From Phocoena phocoena (lineage: Eukaryota > Chordata > Mammalia > Artiodactyla > Phocoenidae): DNA of 64,000 nt. The notes under the pieces are model-generated. The model saw only the letters and a list, made by a program, of their open reading frames with translations, did not search any database and had not been told where the DNA came from. This document shows positions 1 to 10,690 of the stretch, one piece after another (positions within the stretch are counted from its first letter, which is position 1; every line of letters begins with the position of its first letter). The DNA is taken from contig NC_089238.1 of NCBI RefSeq assembly GCF_963924675.1, positions 46,642,879 through 46,706,878 of the forward strand, read 5' to 3'. Position numbers and translations under genes: made by a program.

Positions 1-58
1 ATATCAACATCTTCTGGGACATGGCAAGTGGAAATCTGGCCCTTTTAAGAGTCCTACA

Positions 59-474
59 GGGGACTTCCCTGGTGGGGCAGTGGTTAAGAATCTGCTGCCA
101 ATGCAGGGGACATGGGTTCGAGCCCTGGTTCAGGAAGATCCCACATGCCACGGAGCAACTAAGCCCATGCGACACAACTACTGAGCCTGCGCTCTAGAGC
201 CGGCAAGCCACAACTACTGAAGCCCACGTGCCCTAGAGCCCACGGGCCGCAACTACTGAGACTGTGTGCTGCAACTACTGAAGCCTGCACGCCTAGAGCC
301 CACGCTCCACAACAAGAGAAGCCACCGCAATGAGAAGCCTGCGCACCACAACGAAGAGCAGCCCCTGCTTGCCGCAACTAGAGAAAGGCTGCGCACAGCA
401 ACGAAGACCCAGCACAGACAAAAATAAAATAAATGAATGAATGAATGAAAGAATAAATGTGTATTAAAAAAAAA
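59..474 (+). mobile_element. CHR-type tRNA-derived SINE, long form
   Basis: Non-autonomous retroposon mobilised by L1. The tRNA-like head holds a box A-like stretch near the start and a box B-like 'gggttcgagccctgg', together an internal Pol III promoter. The body has CAACTACTGA-rich segments and the extended 3' part absent from the short form, ending in an AATGAATG/A-rich tail. It is flanked by the direct repeat agtcctaca (50-58 and 475-483). Open frames on its minus strand are shadows. Confidence 0.93.
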
Positions 475-617
475 AGTCCTACATTGGTAGTTCTTCTCTA
501 AGAAAAGCACATTAACAATTTTTGGCCTAGTTTTCCCAGTGTGGTCAACTGTTACATGGGAGTTTTAAAATGAGAGATGAAAACAAAATTCTCTGAAGAG
601 CATTATAGGAATTATGA

Positions 618-1380
618 GAAGAATGTCATCCTCATATACTGTTGGTGGAATTGTAAACTGATGCAACAGCTATGGAAACAGTACAGAGATTCTTCAAAAA
701 TTTACAAATAGAACTACCATACGATTCAGCAATTCTCCTCCTGGGTATTTACCTGAGGAAAACAAAAACACTAATTTGAAAAGATATAAGCACCCCTATG
801 CTCACTGCAGCAACATTATTTACAATAACAAATATATGGAAGCAGCCTAAGTGCCCATCAACAGACGAATGGATAAAGAAGATATGGTACACACACACAC
901 ACACAATGGAATATTACTCAGACATAAAAAAGAATGAAATCTTGTCATTTGCAACAACATGGATGAACCCAGAGGGTATTATGCTAAGTGAAATAAATCA
1001 GACAGAGAGAGACAAACACTGTATGATATCACTTATATGTGGATTCTAAAAAAAAAACACAAATGAACAAACATAACAAAACATAAACAGAGTTACAGAT
1101 ACAGAGAAGAAACAGATGTCTGCCAGGGAGAAGGAGGGTAGGGGGAAGTAAGAAATAGGAGAGGGGTATTAAGAGGTATAAACTTCCAATTGCAAAATAA
1201 ATGTCATGGGTATGAAATGTACAGTGTGGGGGATATAGTCACTAACCACATAATATCTCTGTATGGTGACATATGCAACTGGACTTATCATGGTGATCAT
1301 TTTGGAATGGGGAGAAACAATGAATCACTATGTTGTATAACAGGAGCTAACATAGTGTTGTAGGTCAATTATATTTCAAG
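618..1380 (+). mobile_element. L1 LINE, 3' end (ORF2 C-terminus and 3' UTR)
   Basis: The sequence follows the C-terminal ORF2 stretch common to L1 ('actgttggtggaattgtaaa', 'gtgcccatcaacagacgaat', 'gcaacaacatggatgaaccc') and runs into a G-rich then A/T-rich 3' UTR ending near 'caattatatttcaag'. It is 5'-truncated and broken by stops. A (CA)n run at about 889-905 lies inside it. No enzyme could be made. Confidence 0.88.
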
Positions 1381-1383
1381 AAC

Positions 1384-2014
1384 AAACAAATAAACAAACT
1401 CATAGAAAAAGACATCAGTTTTTTTTTTTTTTTTTTTTTTTTGTGCAGTACACGGGCCTCTCACTGTTGTGGCCTCTCCCGTTACGGAGCACAGGCTCCG
1501 GATGCGCAGGCTCAGTGGCCATGGCTCACGGGCCCAGCCGCTCCGCGGCATGTGGGATCTTCCCGGACCGGGGCACGAACCCGTGTCCCCTGCATCAGCA
1601 GGCGGACTCTCAACCACTGCGCCACCAGGGAAGCCCAAGACATCAGATTTGTGGTTACCAGAGAAGAAGGGCAGGGGGTGGGGAGGGTAAGAGGAATTGG
1701 ACAAAGGCAATCAAAAAGTACAAACTTTCAGTTATAAAATAAATAAGTACTAGGGATGTAATGTACAACATGATAAATATAATTAACGCTGCTCTATGTT
1801 ATACATGAAAGTTGTTGAGAGTAAATCCTAAGATTATCATCACAAGAAAAAAAATTTTTCTATTTATTTAATTTTGTACTTCTAAGAGATGATGGATATT
1901 CACTAAACTTTTGTGATAATCACTTCATGATGTATGTAAATCAAATCATTATGCTGTATACCTTAAACTTACACAATGCTGTATGTCAATTATATCTCAA
2001 TAAAACTAGAAGGG
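1384..2014 (+). mobile_element. second L1 3' UTR fragment, split by a SINE
   Basis: Directly after the first L1 end the sequence restarts in L1 3' UTR ('aaacaaactcatagaaaaag ... gtggttaccagagaagaagg') and ends 'gtcaattatatctcaataaa'. This is a separate L1 3' end in the same orientation, interrupted by the minus-strand SINE at 1419-1636. Confidence 0.8.
1419..1636 (-). mobile_element. CHR-type SINE, short form
   Basis: A T22-type run followed by the reverse complement of the short form, ending 'ccaccagggaagccc'. The TSD is aagacatcag at 1409-1418 and 1637-1646. It sits inside an L1 3' UTR and is therefore younger than that L1. Confidence 0.95.
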
Positions 2015-2658
2015 AAAGAAAAGGAACAGAATGTCAATTTTAATACGGTACCTCTTATACTCTTTATTTGCCATCTCAGATGATTTGGAACAGCTGAATA
2101 TAGGTACAAATGTGTCAGAACAGTGGCTACTACAGCCAAATGCAAAGTGGGAAAGGAGACTAAAATAGAGACAAAATTTCCAGACATCTGACAATACTAT
2201 TAATGTTTATACCCAGTAAATCTGGAATGATTCTATCAATGTAGCTCATTACCCCCAATCCAACTATGCTACTTCAATAATTGTGAAAAGATAAAACCAA
2301 AAAATGGATATAAGATTACAGGATGCAAAAAAAGTCGTGAAATTAAATATAATTTCTCATGCTCCATACCCAAGTATCTAAAAATACCACATTTCTTCCA
2401 TACTGACTAGTGGTGAGTGCACTGTTTACTTTTACTGGCCTGATGAGAAGAAGCCAATAGGGCTGAATTGCCAGACTGTACAGAACCCTTTCTGTATAAC
2501 CCATTTCAGATGATTGGTGCTGCTTAAGAGAACAGCTGTGATTCAGGGACTGGCCTTCTATCTGAATTAAGTCTGCAACTACATTGCATAATTCTGAAGG
2601 ATATGCAAGTTTTGAAGCAGGAATGCACAGGAGATAAAAATTCAGTTAGATGAGAGAG
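2015..2658. other. unassigned sequence, no gene seen
   Basis: A/T-rich sequence between an L1 end and a SINE. The open frames here (up to 65 codons) have no recognisable domain or splice context. Confidence 0.6.
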
Positions 2659-2667
2659 ATGAAGAAC

Positions 2668-2910
2668 TTTAAAAAAATAATAATATTTTACTTATTTATT
2701 TATTTATTTAGGCTGTACCGGGTCTTAGTTGCGGCATGCAGGATCTTCATTGCAGCGTGAGGGATCTTTAGTTGCAGCATGCGGACTTCATAGTTGTGGT
2801 ATATGGACTCTTAGTTGCAGCATGCATGTGGGATCTAGTTCCCCGACCAGGGATTGAACCCGGGCCTCCTGCATCGGGAGCACGAAGTCTTGACCACCAG
2901 GGAAGTCCCA
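2668..2910 (-). mobile_element. CHR-type SINE, CAACTAAG-repeat form
   Basis: Reads as a TTTA-repeat tail, then 'ggctgtaccgggtcttagttgc', several TTAGTTGCAGCATGC-like units, and the head 'ccaccagggaagtccc'. The TSD is atgaagaac at 2659-2667 and 2911-2919. Confidence 0.92.
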
Positions 2911-2929
2911 ATGAAGAACATTTGAGTAG

Positions 2930-3256
2930 GTCTTCCCTGGTGGCGCAGTGGTTAAGAATCCGCCTGCCAATGCAAGGGACACGGGTTCAAGCCATGGTCC
3001 AGGAAGATCCCACATGCCGTGGAGCAACTAAGCGGGTGTGCCACAACAACTGAGCCTGAACTCTAGAGTCCGTGAGCCACAACTACTGAGGCTGCATGCC
3101 ACAACTACTGAAGCCTGTGCGCCTAGAGCCCGTGCTCTGCAACGAGAGAAGCCACCGCAGTAAGAAGCCCGCGCACAGCAACGAAGAGTAGCCCCTGCTC
3201 GCCACAACTAGAGAAAGCCTGCGTGCAGCAACGAAGACCCAATGCAGCCAAAAAAA
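2930..3256 (+). mobile_element. CHR-type SINE, long form
   Basis: Full head, box B 'cgggttcaagccatggtcc', extended body and A-rich end. The imperfect TSD gaacatttgagta / gaacagttgagta lies at 2917-2929 and 3257-3269. It landed 20 bp from the previous SINE in the opposite orientation. Confidence 0.93.
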
Positions 3257-3440
3257 GAACAGTTGAGTATGGTAAGTTGGAATGGGGGAAGAAGAGTACC
3301 TGATACCTTAACACCAGTGGATGCTTAAATGGGCTTGAAAAGTGGTAGAGGAACAGCAAAGAGTTATCACATAAATAGTCTCCTCTCAAAAGGGAGTCAC
3401 ATGGAGAAACTGAAAGGGCAAAAGAAATCACTATTGAACA

Positions 3441-3634
3441 GGGACTTCCCTGGTAGTCCAGTGGTTAAGAATTCAATGTCCCCCTTCCAATGCAGGGGAC
3501 ATGGGTTCAATCCCTGGTCGGGGAACTAAGATCCCACATGCTGCGGGGCAACTAAGCCCGCATGCCGCAAATACTGAGCCTGTGTGTTGCAACAAACTGA
3601 GATCCTACAAGCCGCTCAGCACGGCCAAAAAACA
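3441..3634 (+). mobile_element. CHR-type SINE, older form
   Basis: Head 'gggacttccctggtagtccagtgg', box B 'gggttcaatccctggtc', then 'aactaagatcccacatgctg' and a short A-rich end near 'cacggccaaaaaac'. No clear TSD, consistent with greater age. Confidence 0.88.
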
Positions 3635-4392
3635 AAAATCCCATTAAAGCCACTTGACGTCAAAGCCATTTAAATATCTCATTTTTTTACTTCTTCCTGT
3701 CAAAGTGGTATTCTCCTTTACTGTAGTAAGTTCTAATAAATTCAGCTTTGCTTTATTAACAGATTGGTGAAATTTGGAGGAGTTCATCAGGTTCTATGCC
3801 AATAGATCCTTCAACATCCAGTTCAAAGGCATTTAGGGCTGAACAGGGGAAAACTTAATTGATATATTTTAAAAACAATCTTCTGGGGTTAACAACATCA
3901 GTAATGTACATAAAATCTAGAGAATAAAAAAAAAAATCTAGAGAAATCTTCAAAAGTTTTCCATATTTCTTCTTGCTTAGATAATATCATTCTATATTCG
4001 GTAGAACAAAGGTACATTAATTGTATGTTAATAATTACCATTATATCAAACTATAAAGGCTGAAATGATAGAATTAAACACTTACTCTGGGAAATATTGA
4101 TAAATTAATATAAACATTAATAAAGATACAATATTTAGTAAGAATTATCCATAATCTCTAAATCACATCTTTGCCTTTTAAAGTGGTAATTTTCTATTAT
4201 AAAATTGATTTGAAACGAAAGTGCAAAGAACAAAAAACCAGGAGGATCCTTTTGCTGGTAAGTTCAGTTGAGCCAATGATCACTATATGACCTGAATATA
4301 TAATAATTCCCCACACTTCAGTTACAATAGGTAGGAAACTGAATAAAAAGCAAGACAGTTTGACTCCAATTGGCTATCTAATATGATTCTAT
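3635..4392. other. unassigned A/T-rich sequence
   Basis: No open frame of note, no recognisable repeat and no RNA gene seen. Confidence 0.6.
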
Positions 4393-4406
4393 AAAAACAG
4401 ATAATT

Positions 4407-4606
4407 AGGGCTTCCCTGGTGGCGCAGTGGTTGAGAGTCCGCCTGCCGATGCAGGGGACACGGGTTCGTGCCCCGGTCCGGGAAGATCCCACATGCCGCG
4501 GAGTGGCTGGGCCCGTGAGCCATGGCCACTGAGCCTGCGCATCCGGAGCCTGTGCTCCGCAACGGGAGAGGCCACAACAGTGAGAGGCCCGCGTACCGCC
4601 AAAAAG
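4407..4606 (+). mobile_element. CHR-type SINE, short form
   Basis: Near-consensus copy with 'gccatggccactgagcctgc' and the end 'gcccgcgtaccgcc'. The TSD aaaacagataatt flanks it (about 4394-4406 and 4607-4619). Low visible decay suggests a young insertion. Confidence 0.95.
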
Positions 4607-4714
4607 AAAAACAGATAATTTACCTTTTTGAGGAAGGAGAAATACTGTTATAGAAATAACTGGGAGAGGTGAAAGGAGATAGGCAGAACAATCACAGATC
4701 CTTTTAGAATTATT

Positions 4715-4932
4715 ATTATTATTATTATTTTTTTTTTTTTTTGCCGTACGCGGGCCTCACTGTTGTGGCCTCTCCCGTTACGGAGCACAGGCTCCGGACG
4801 CGCAGGCTCAGCGGCCATGGCTCACGGGCCCAGCCGCTCCGCGGCATGTGGGATCTTCCTGGACCGAGGCATGAACCCGTGTCCCCTGCATCGCCAGGCA
4901 GCCTCTCAACCACTGCGCCACCAGGGAAGCCC
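4715..4932 (-). mobile_element. CHR-type SINE, short form
   Basis: Preceded by a (TTA)n/T-run tail at about 4711-4742. The TSD ccttttagaattatt lies at 4700-4714 and 4933-4947. A 2-bp change ('cctcactg' for the usual 'cctctcactg') is visible near the 3' end. Confidence 0.95.
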
Positions 4933-5087
4933 CCTTTTAGAATTATTGTTTTAAAACACTGTAAGTTTGTCAGTGGTTTAAATATGCATTACTTCTCCAG
5001 TAAAAAAATATTTACTTCCAATAATGGAAACAAAGGACACTTCCAGGTATTGTGGAGCACTCATTACTGTATAGTCTGTAGAACTGG

Positions 5088-5305
5088 CTATGCAGCATAG
5101 ACTTTGGAGAGACATACCTGGGATCAGATCAATTTGGGCTCTTCCAGGTACTAGCTGTGTAACCCTGGACAAATTATTTAACTTTTGTAAGCCTAAATTT
5201 CCTTACCTATAAATGAGGATAGTAAGAGTATTTATTACACATGTAGCGATAAGTAGAGCAAAACACATAAAGCACCTAGCACAGCGCTCATTGTAAATAT
5301 ACAAT
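5088..5305 (+). mobile_element. MIR SINE
   Basis: Shows the MIR core order: 'gactttggagagacatacctgggat', 'tactagctgtgtaaccctgg', 'aatttccttacctataaatg', then 'aaagcacctagcacagcgctc' and a 'caataaatatta' tail. An ancient mammalian repeat, diverged but nearly full length. Confidence 0.8.
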
Positions 5306-5889
5306 AAATATTATCTATAAAAATAATAACATTTATTATTATTATAGTATACTTCTAGAAGAGTTAATTTTGTACTGCCCCAACCCCAAAATAAACCAAT
5401 TTCAAAAATAAGGAAAAAAAACAGAGGTTTTCTTTTTAAATCTAAGATACATAGATTCTTAGCCGTAGGAAGGCAACTTCAGTTTACGTAGTTCAATTAC
5501 ATTAGGATAAACTAGACTAAAGGAATACATTAATTTAGGAAATTAAGGTAGAAAAATCTTATCCTAATGGAAAGAACAGTCTGTAAATCACTTCACCAAG
5601 TTTGCTCAGCACAAATGTGTGTGGAATTTGTCTTGCTCCTCACTCTAATCTCTCAATCTAATATCCATATACAAATCCAGGTTAGATATCTGTTTTGAAC
5701 TTCATTTAGGTTTTTGTTTCTAAGTAAACATCAGAAGTTAAATAGTTTTGATTTTGTTCACTCAACTGTTTTAAGGATCCAAACAACCTCTGTATTTGGT
5801 TGTATTTAAGTCCAACTGTTTAGATGCAAGTATCTTTAAATATGCAAACAAACCAAGGTTCTTAGTCATCTAAAATCGCTTTTCTAAAT
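5306..5889. other. unassigned sequence
   Basis: A/T-rich unique sequence; nothing recognisable on either strand. Confidence 0.55.
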
Positions 5890-6135
5890 TTTACTTGGTA
5901 AATGTTTCTAGCCCACTGCTGGCAATCAATGCACTTCTCTCATCACATCAAACTCCAGTTGATTCATTTTGTGAAAGTGAATGCTGCTTGTCACCAACTG
6001 TCAATTTTAATAAGCAAGACTGATGTCTTTGACAATTCAGTCAATGCCATGCATCTGTCTGGGTTTGTTACTTTAAATCACCTGACAGCCACCTGCGAAC
6101 AGATCGTACAAAGCAGTGCAAAAGTGGTCTAGGGT
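5890..6135. other. candidate conserved non-coding element
   Basis: This block differs from its surroundings: it has balanced composition and a dense set of short words typical of developmental enhancers. These include CTGTCA/TGACAG (TALE homeodomain type) several times, CACCTG/CAGGTG E-box types and TTTGTTA. It matches no repeat I know. It contains a 76-codon plus-strand open frame starting at 5902 whose product resembles no known family. An exon of an unidentified gene is the alternative. The call is inference. Confidence 0.3.
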
Positions 6136-6829
6136 TACACTACCATAATTCTTTCAAATACACTCAGACCTTACAACAGTATCTTTAAAATTCTGATCAT
6201 CACAGTTATTATTCTTCAGAAGAGTACTGGGAAATCTAATGTCTAAAATAGAAGCCTTTGATTTAGGGTCTCTGAATCTTTAGTCTACACCAGAAATATA
6301 GAAGATAAGGATCTATGACTGGAGGAAAGTTCACTATTTCAAACACAATATTTTAAATTCTGACATGTGATACAAATGAAATGCCTCATGGACTACAGAA
6401 AGAGGACAGAACAAGTAACATAAGTGAGCCACAGAAAGCACACAAGCATTTTCCCAACTGAAATCTTACTAAATAATCCACATCACAGAACTCGAATGGG
6501 GAAAATCTCTCCGCATTAGGCAGGGCATAACTATACCTATTCAGAAGCAGGACTTAATATCTAATAACCCCAAACATATTTTTGTTTCAGCTTCAGAAGA
6601 AAGAAAAAAAAAGACTGGGGAGAGGGGAACAGTAGAAAGTCAATTTTGGATTGCTTTCTCTCTTGCTTTTGGTGCCAAGGAATATTTTTAACCTTTTACC
6701 TAGACTCTCTATGATCCTTATTTTCACCTCAGTATGCCAGAAGAAAAGATTCAAGCATTTACCTGAGACTTCTCTCTGTAATACGGACTAAATAAAATCC
6801 ATAAAATGCAACATTCTAGGACTTATTTA
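6136..6829. other. unassigned sequence
   Basis: No gene, repeat or RNA recognised. Confidence 0.55.
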
Positions 6830-6840
6830 AAATACACACT

Positions 6841-7022
6841 CGGGGACTTCCCTGGCTGTCCAGTGGTTAAGACTTCGCCTTCCAATGCAGGGAGTGTGGG
6901 TTCGGTCCCTGGTTGGGGAGCTAAGATCCCACGTGCCTTGCGGCCAAAAAACCCAAAACATAAAACAGAAGCAGTATTGTAACAAATTCAATAAAGACTT
7001 AAAAAAAAATTTTTTTTAAATT
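6841..7022 (+). mobile_element. CHR-type SINE, older form
   Basis: Head 'ggggacttccctggctgtcc' and 'gttcggtccctggttgggga', with an atypical tail 'caataaagacttaaaaaaaa' that looks transcribed from flanking or variant 3' sequence. The TSD is aaatacacact at 6830-6840 and 7023-7033. Confidence 0.9.
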
Positions 7023-7033
7023 AAATACACACT

Positions 7034-7651
7034 TCAATTGTAAGCTGTACTGTACACACCTTTATGTCTACTCTGAGTCATCTGTCTGGTTAAGAATCTT
7101 ACAACATTATGAATGTTGGTGGCTAGTTATACCATTAACATAAAGAATTCAGAAGCATATATATAAGCCAAAATATGTGATTCATGACAGATTTTAAAAG
7201 AAAAATTTAGGACATAATTCATACGAGATATCTTAGTATCATCTAATTAAGTAACTTACTAAAAACCTTTAGCCAGAATTTTAATTTTTAAACTTCATCT
7301 CAAAATTACCAAATACACATTTCTTTTTTCAGGTATAGAAGAGTTTATTTTACATCATAGTACATTGTGAATACCAAATACACATTTTAAAACACAAAAT
7401 AATATGGGATAGTTTTGGTCTAACAGCCAGTTAATGAAGTTTGAAAAGAAAGATAAGTGAAGGTATTAATATTCCCTTTCCAAAAGGCTTGACACTGAAT
7501 AAATGATCTCAACATCCATGACTTACCAAGTAATTTATTAGACTGGTTACTAAATTGTTCCTGCTTCCGAAACAAAGAAACAGTGCATAGGAATTGGAAA
7601 TCGAGTTCCCTGGTTTAAAAGAGTCTCTTATAAGTTCATTTTGGTGGCACT
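7034..7651. other. unassigned sequence
   Basis: A/T-rich; nothing recognised. Confidence 0.55.
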
Positions 7652-7871
7652 AAAAATTCCTAAGTTTTTCTGACAGCTCATACAACTCAATACAAAAAAA
7701 AACAACCCAATCGAATAATGGGCAGAAGACCGAAACAGACATTTTTCCAAGGAAGACATAGAGATGGCCAATAGGCACATGAAAAGATGCTCAACATCAC
7801 TAATTATTAGTGAAATGCAAATCAAAACTACAGTGAGGTACCACCTCACACTGATCAAAATGGCCATTATT

Positions 7872-8075
7872 GGGCTTCCCTGGTGGCGCAGTGGTTGAGA
7901 GTCCGCCTGCCAATGCAGGGGACACGGGTTCGTGCCCTGGTCTGGGAAGATCCCACATGCCGCGGAGCGGCTGGGCCCCTGAGCCTGCGCGTCCGGAGCC
8001 TGTGCTCTGCAACGGGAGAGGCCACAACAGTGAGAGGCCCGTGTACCACCAAAAAAAAAAAAAAAAAAAAAAAAA
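7872..8075 (+). mobile_element. CHR-type SINE, short form, inside L1
   Basis: Has the short-form head and end with a 25-A tail. The TSD ggccattatt lies at 7862-7871 and 8076-8085. It has lost about 18 bp ('gtgagccatggccgctga' region) relative to sister copies. Confidence 0.95.
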
Positions 8076-8770
8076 GGCCATTATTAAAAAGTCTACAAAT
8101 AACAAATGCTGGAAAGGCTGTGGAGAAAAGAGAACCCTCCTACACTGTTGGTGGGAATGTAAGTTGGAGTAGCCACTATGGAAAACAGTATGGAAGTCCC
8201 TCAAAAAACTAAAAACAGAGTTGCCATATGATCCAGCAATCCCACTCCTGGCCATATATCCAGACAAAAATATAATTTGAAAAGATACATGCACCGCTAT
8301 GTTCATAGCAGCACTATTCACAATAACCAAAACATGGAAACAACCTAAATGTCCATCAACAGATGAACTGACAAAGGAGATGTGGTACCTAATACAATGG
8401 ACTACTACTCAGCCATAAAAAAGAATGAAATAATGCCATTTGCAGCAACATGGATGGACCTAGAGATTATCATACTAAGTGAAGTAAGCAGAAAGAGAAA
8501 GACAAATACCATATAATATCACTTATATGTGGAATCTAAAATATGACACAAATGAACTTATCTAAAAAATAGAAACAGACTCACGGACATAGAGAACAGA
8601 CTTGTGGTTGCTAAGGGGGAGTGGGGTGGGGGAGGGATGGATTGGGGGTTTGCGGTTAGCAGATGCAAACTATTATATATAGAATGGATAAACAAAGTAC
8701 TACTGTATAGCACAGGGAACTATATTCAATATCCTGTGATAAACCATAATGGAAAAGAATATAAAAAAGA

Positions 8771-8771
<1 letters not shown>

Positions 8772-8810
<39 letters not shown>
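8772..8810. repeat. (TG)n microsatellite
   Basis: About 19 uninterrupted TG dinucleotides within the L1 3' UTR, at the position where other L1 copies here (near 36.8 kb) also carry TG/TA runs. Confidence 0.97.
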
Positions 8811-8813
<3 letters not shown>

Positions 8814-8959
8814 ACTCAATCACTTTGCTGTACAGCAGAAATTAACACAAAATTGTAAATCAACTACAGGTCAATAAAAAAAAATTCCTAAGTTTTTCTG
8901 GTTTTATTTTGCTCCCTGGGCCCCTTGGAGGTGGTAGTACCTCAATTAAAAACAGTAAC

Positions 8960-9169
8960 AGGGCTTCCCTGGTGGCGCAGTGGCTGAGAGTCTGCCTGCC
9001 GATGCAGGGGACACGGGTGCGTGCCCCGGTCCAGGAAGATCCCACATGCCGCGGAGCGTCTAGGCCCGTGAGCCATGGCCGCTGGGCCTGCGCATCCGGA
9101 GCCTGTGCTCCGCAACGGGAGAAGCCACAACAGTAAGAGGCCCGCGTACCGCAAAAAAAAAAAAAAACC
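8960..9169 (+). mobile_element. CHR-type SINE, short form
   Basis: Full short form with 'gtctaggcccgtgagccatg' and an A15 tail. A short imperfect TSD (acagtaac / ccagtaac) brackets it. The next SINE follows within 12 bp, making a head-to-tail pair. Confidence 0.92.
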
Positions 9170-9179
9170 AGTAACGAAG

Positions 9180-9528
9180 GGCTTCCCAGGTGGCGCAGTG
9201 GTTGAGAATCCACCTGCCAAAGCAGGGGACACAGGTTTGGGCCCTGGTTCGGGAAAATCCCACATGCCGCAGAGCAACTAAGCCTGTGAGCCCCAACTAC
9301 TGGAGCCCACGTGCCCCAACTACTGAAGCCCGCATGCCTAGAGCACATGCTCCACAACAAGAGAAGCCACCACAATGAGAAGACCGCGCACCGCAATGAA
9401 GAGTAGCCCTAACTCGCCGCAACTAGAGAAAGCCTGCGGGCAGAACTAAGACCCAACACAGCCATAAATAAATAAATAAATGAATGAATGAATGAATGAA
9501 TGAATGAATAAATAAAGTTTTAAAAAAA
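9180..9528 (+). mobile_element. CHR-type SINE, long form
   Basis: Complete long form with an AAATAAAT/AATGAATG tail at about 9464-9516. agtaac-type flanks lie at 9170-9175 and 9529-9534, so it used nearly the same target as the preceding copy. Confidence 0.93.
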
Positions 9529-9534
9529 GTAACA

Positions 9535-10594
9535 AAAAAATTCCTAAAAATGTAAGTTATCTCTGCAACCTTTTCCCTGTTCCACCAATAGCTTATTTAA
9601 TATAATTATACACCCTCTCTAAAAATCTCAGGAAAAAAAATAGAAATAATGAATAGCAGATCCTTTTTCCAAAGATGACTGATCACTTTTGCCTTAGAAT
9701 TTAAGATTAAGTAGATCTAACTTACATAATTAATTGCCACCAAAATAGATCAGACACAACAAAAGTGTCTTATATCTGTGTATTGGCTTAAGGCTACAGT
9801 TTCCATTAATGACAAAATTCAAAACAGTTTTTTCACATTTAGCTTTCTTTTTGTATGGTGAGGAAAGCAACTGACTAAGACTATGAAATTGTTAATTCCT
9901 ATCCCTATTCTACCAGTTAAATCATACTATGACTTGGGAGGAGCTAATCATTAATCCCATCCTCTGCCATTACAATGCTTTAAATTTTAAGTACGGTGAA
10001 AAGAGAAAAACACATTTTTTCAAACCTTTCTCCCATAAAAATTAGAGCCATACCCATCTAAAGCCATCTGACAATTCTGATAGTATAATCACCAACTCAA
10101 TAGTTAACATCTGTGAAAAATATCCACTTCCTATTAATAGAGGGATCATTTAAGTTGTCTCTGACATCAGAAGTTGTATTCTTATTATATATATAAAAAT
10201 TGATTTAATCCACTGATGACAGCTTAAACTTGCATTTCAGAACAGAAAAATAATTCAGAGTGAAAAATTCAAAGTTTTAAAGTCAATATCCCAACATCAG
10301 TTTCTGCATGAGAACCTGGGCCCTTCAGTTGATCCTCCATTCTAAAAAAATCTGCTGCAGGATACCTTTATTCAATCTGAAAGTGAGTAAGAATTTCAAA
10401 TCTATGTTCTAATTCTTACTTGGTGCAACTATGACATCACAGAGCAAGCAATGAAACATAATTTTTGGCTCCAAGTTATATCTATCCTGAAAATATTCCT
10501 AAAAATATTAAAATCCTAATAAAATAAATTCTTGGTTGACCACAAACCCCCACAAGTCTCTGGCAAAAATTTTCTTCTTAAGATAACTTATATT
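9535..10594. other. unassigned unique sequence
   Basis: No open frame above 60 codons, no repeat recognised. Confidence 0.55.
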
Positions 10595-10690
10595 TAAGGA
10601 AGTTCCTGGAAGGCAGTAATTACATCCTGTGCTACACAATACTAGGCACACACTGGCATTCTGCAAATATTTGTTACTTGGTTGACAGAA
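10595..10690 (+). mobile_element. L2 LINE 3' end fragment
   Basis: Short match to the L2 terminus: 'tggaaggcagtaattacatc ... ctaggcacacactgg ... caaatatttgttacttggtt'. Diverged. Confidence 0.5.

Larger units (their letters stand above)
7673..8879 (+). mobile_element. 5'-truncated L1 LINE with clear TSD
   Basis: Begins in the C-terminal part of ORF2 ('cccaatcgaataatgggcag', 'aaaactacagtgaggtacca') and continues through 'cccactcctggccatatatc' and the 3' UTR to 'caactacaggtcaataaaaa'. The direct repeat aaattcctaagtttttctg lies at both ends (within 7652-7672 and 8881-8900). Interrupted by the SINE at 7872-8075. The tail end carries a (TG)n run. A late insertion in this lineage, but older than its resident SINE. 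Confidence 0.93.

Noticed and set aside
798..1049. 83-codon frame with SDIKKNEILSFATTWMNPEG
   Set aside because: C-terminal L1 ORF2 fragment, truncated; not a separate gene.
1369..1742. Long open frames of 98-113 codons on both strands
   Set aside because: They lie in a CHR-type SINE. The same proteins recur, with small changes, at every short-form copy in the window, so they are translated SINE sequence.
4407..4490. tRNA gene suggested by box A and box B-like motifs
   Set aside because: It is the tRNA-derived head of a SINE; the acceptor and anticodon arms do not form a normal tRNA and A-tail plus TSD are present. The same holds for all other SINE heads.
7800..8330. 176-codon minus-strand frame
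   Set aside because: It runs across a SINE into reverse-complemented L1; no gene would use this composite.
8860..9396. 178-codon minus-strand frame, the longest in the window
   Set aside because: It spans two adjacent SINEs in antisense.
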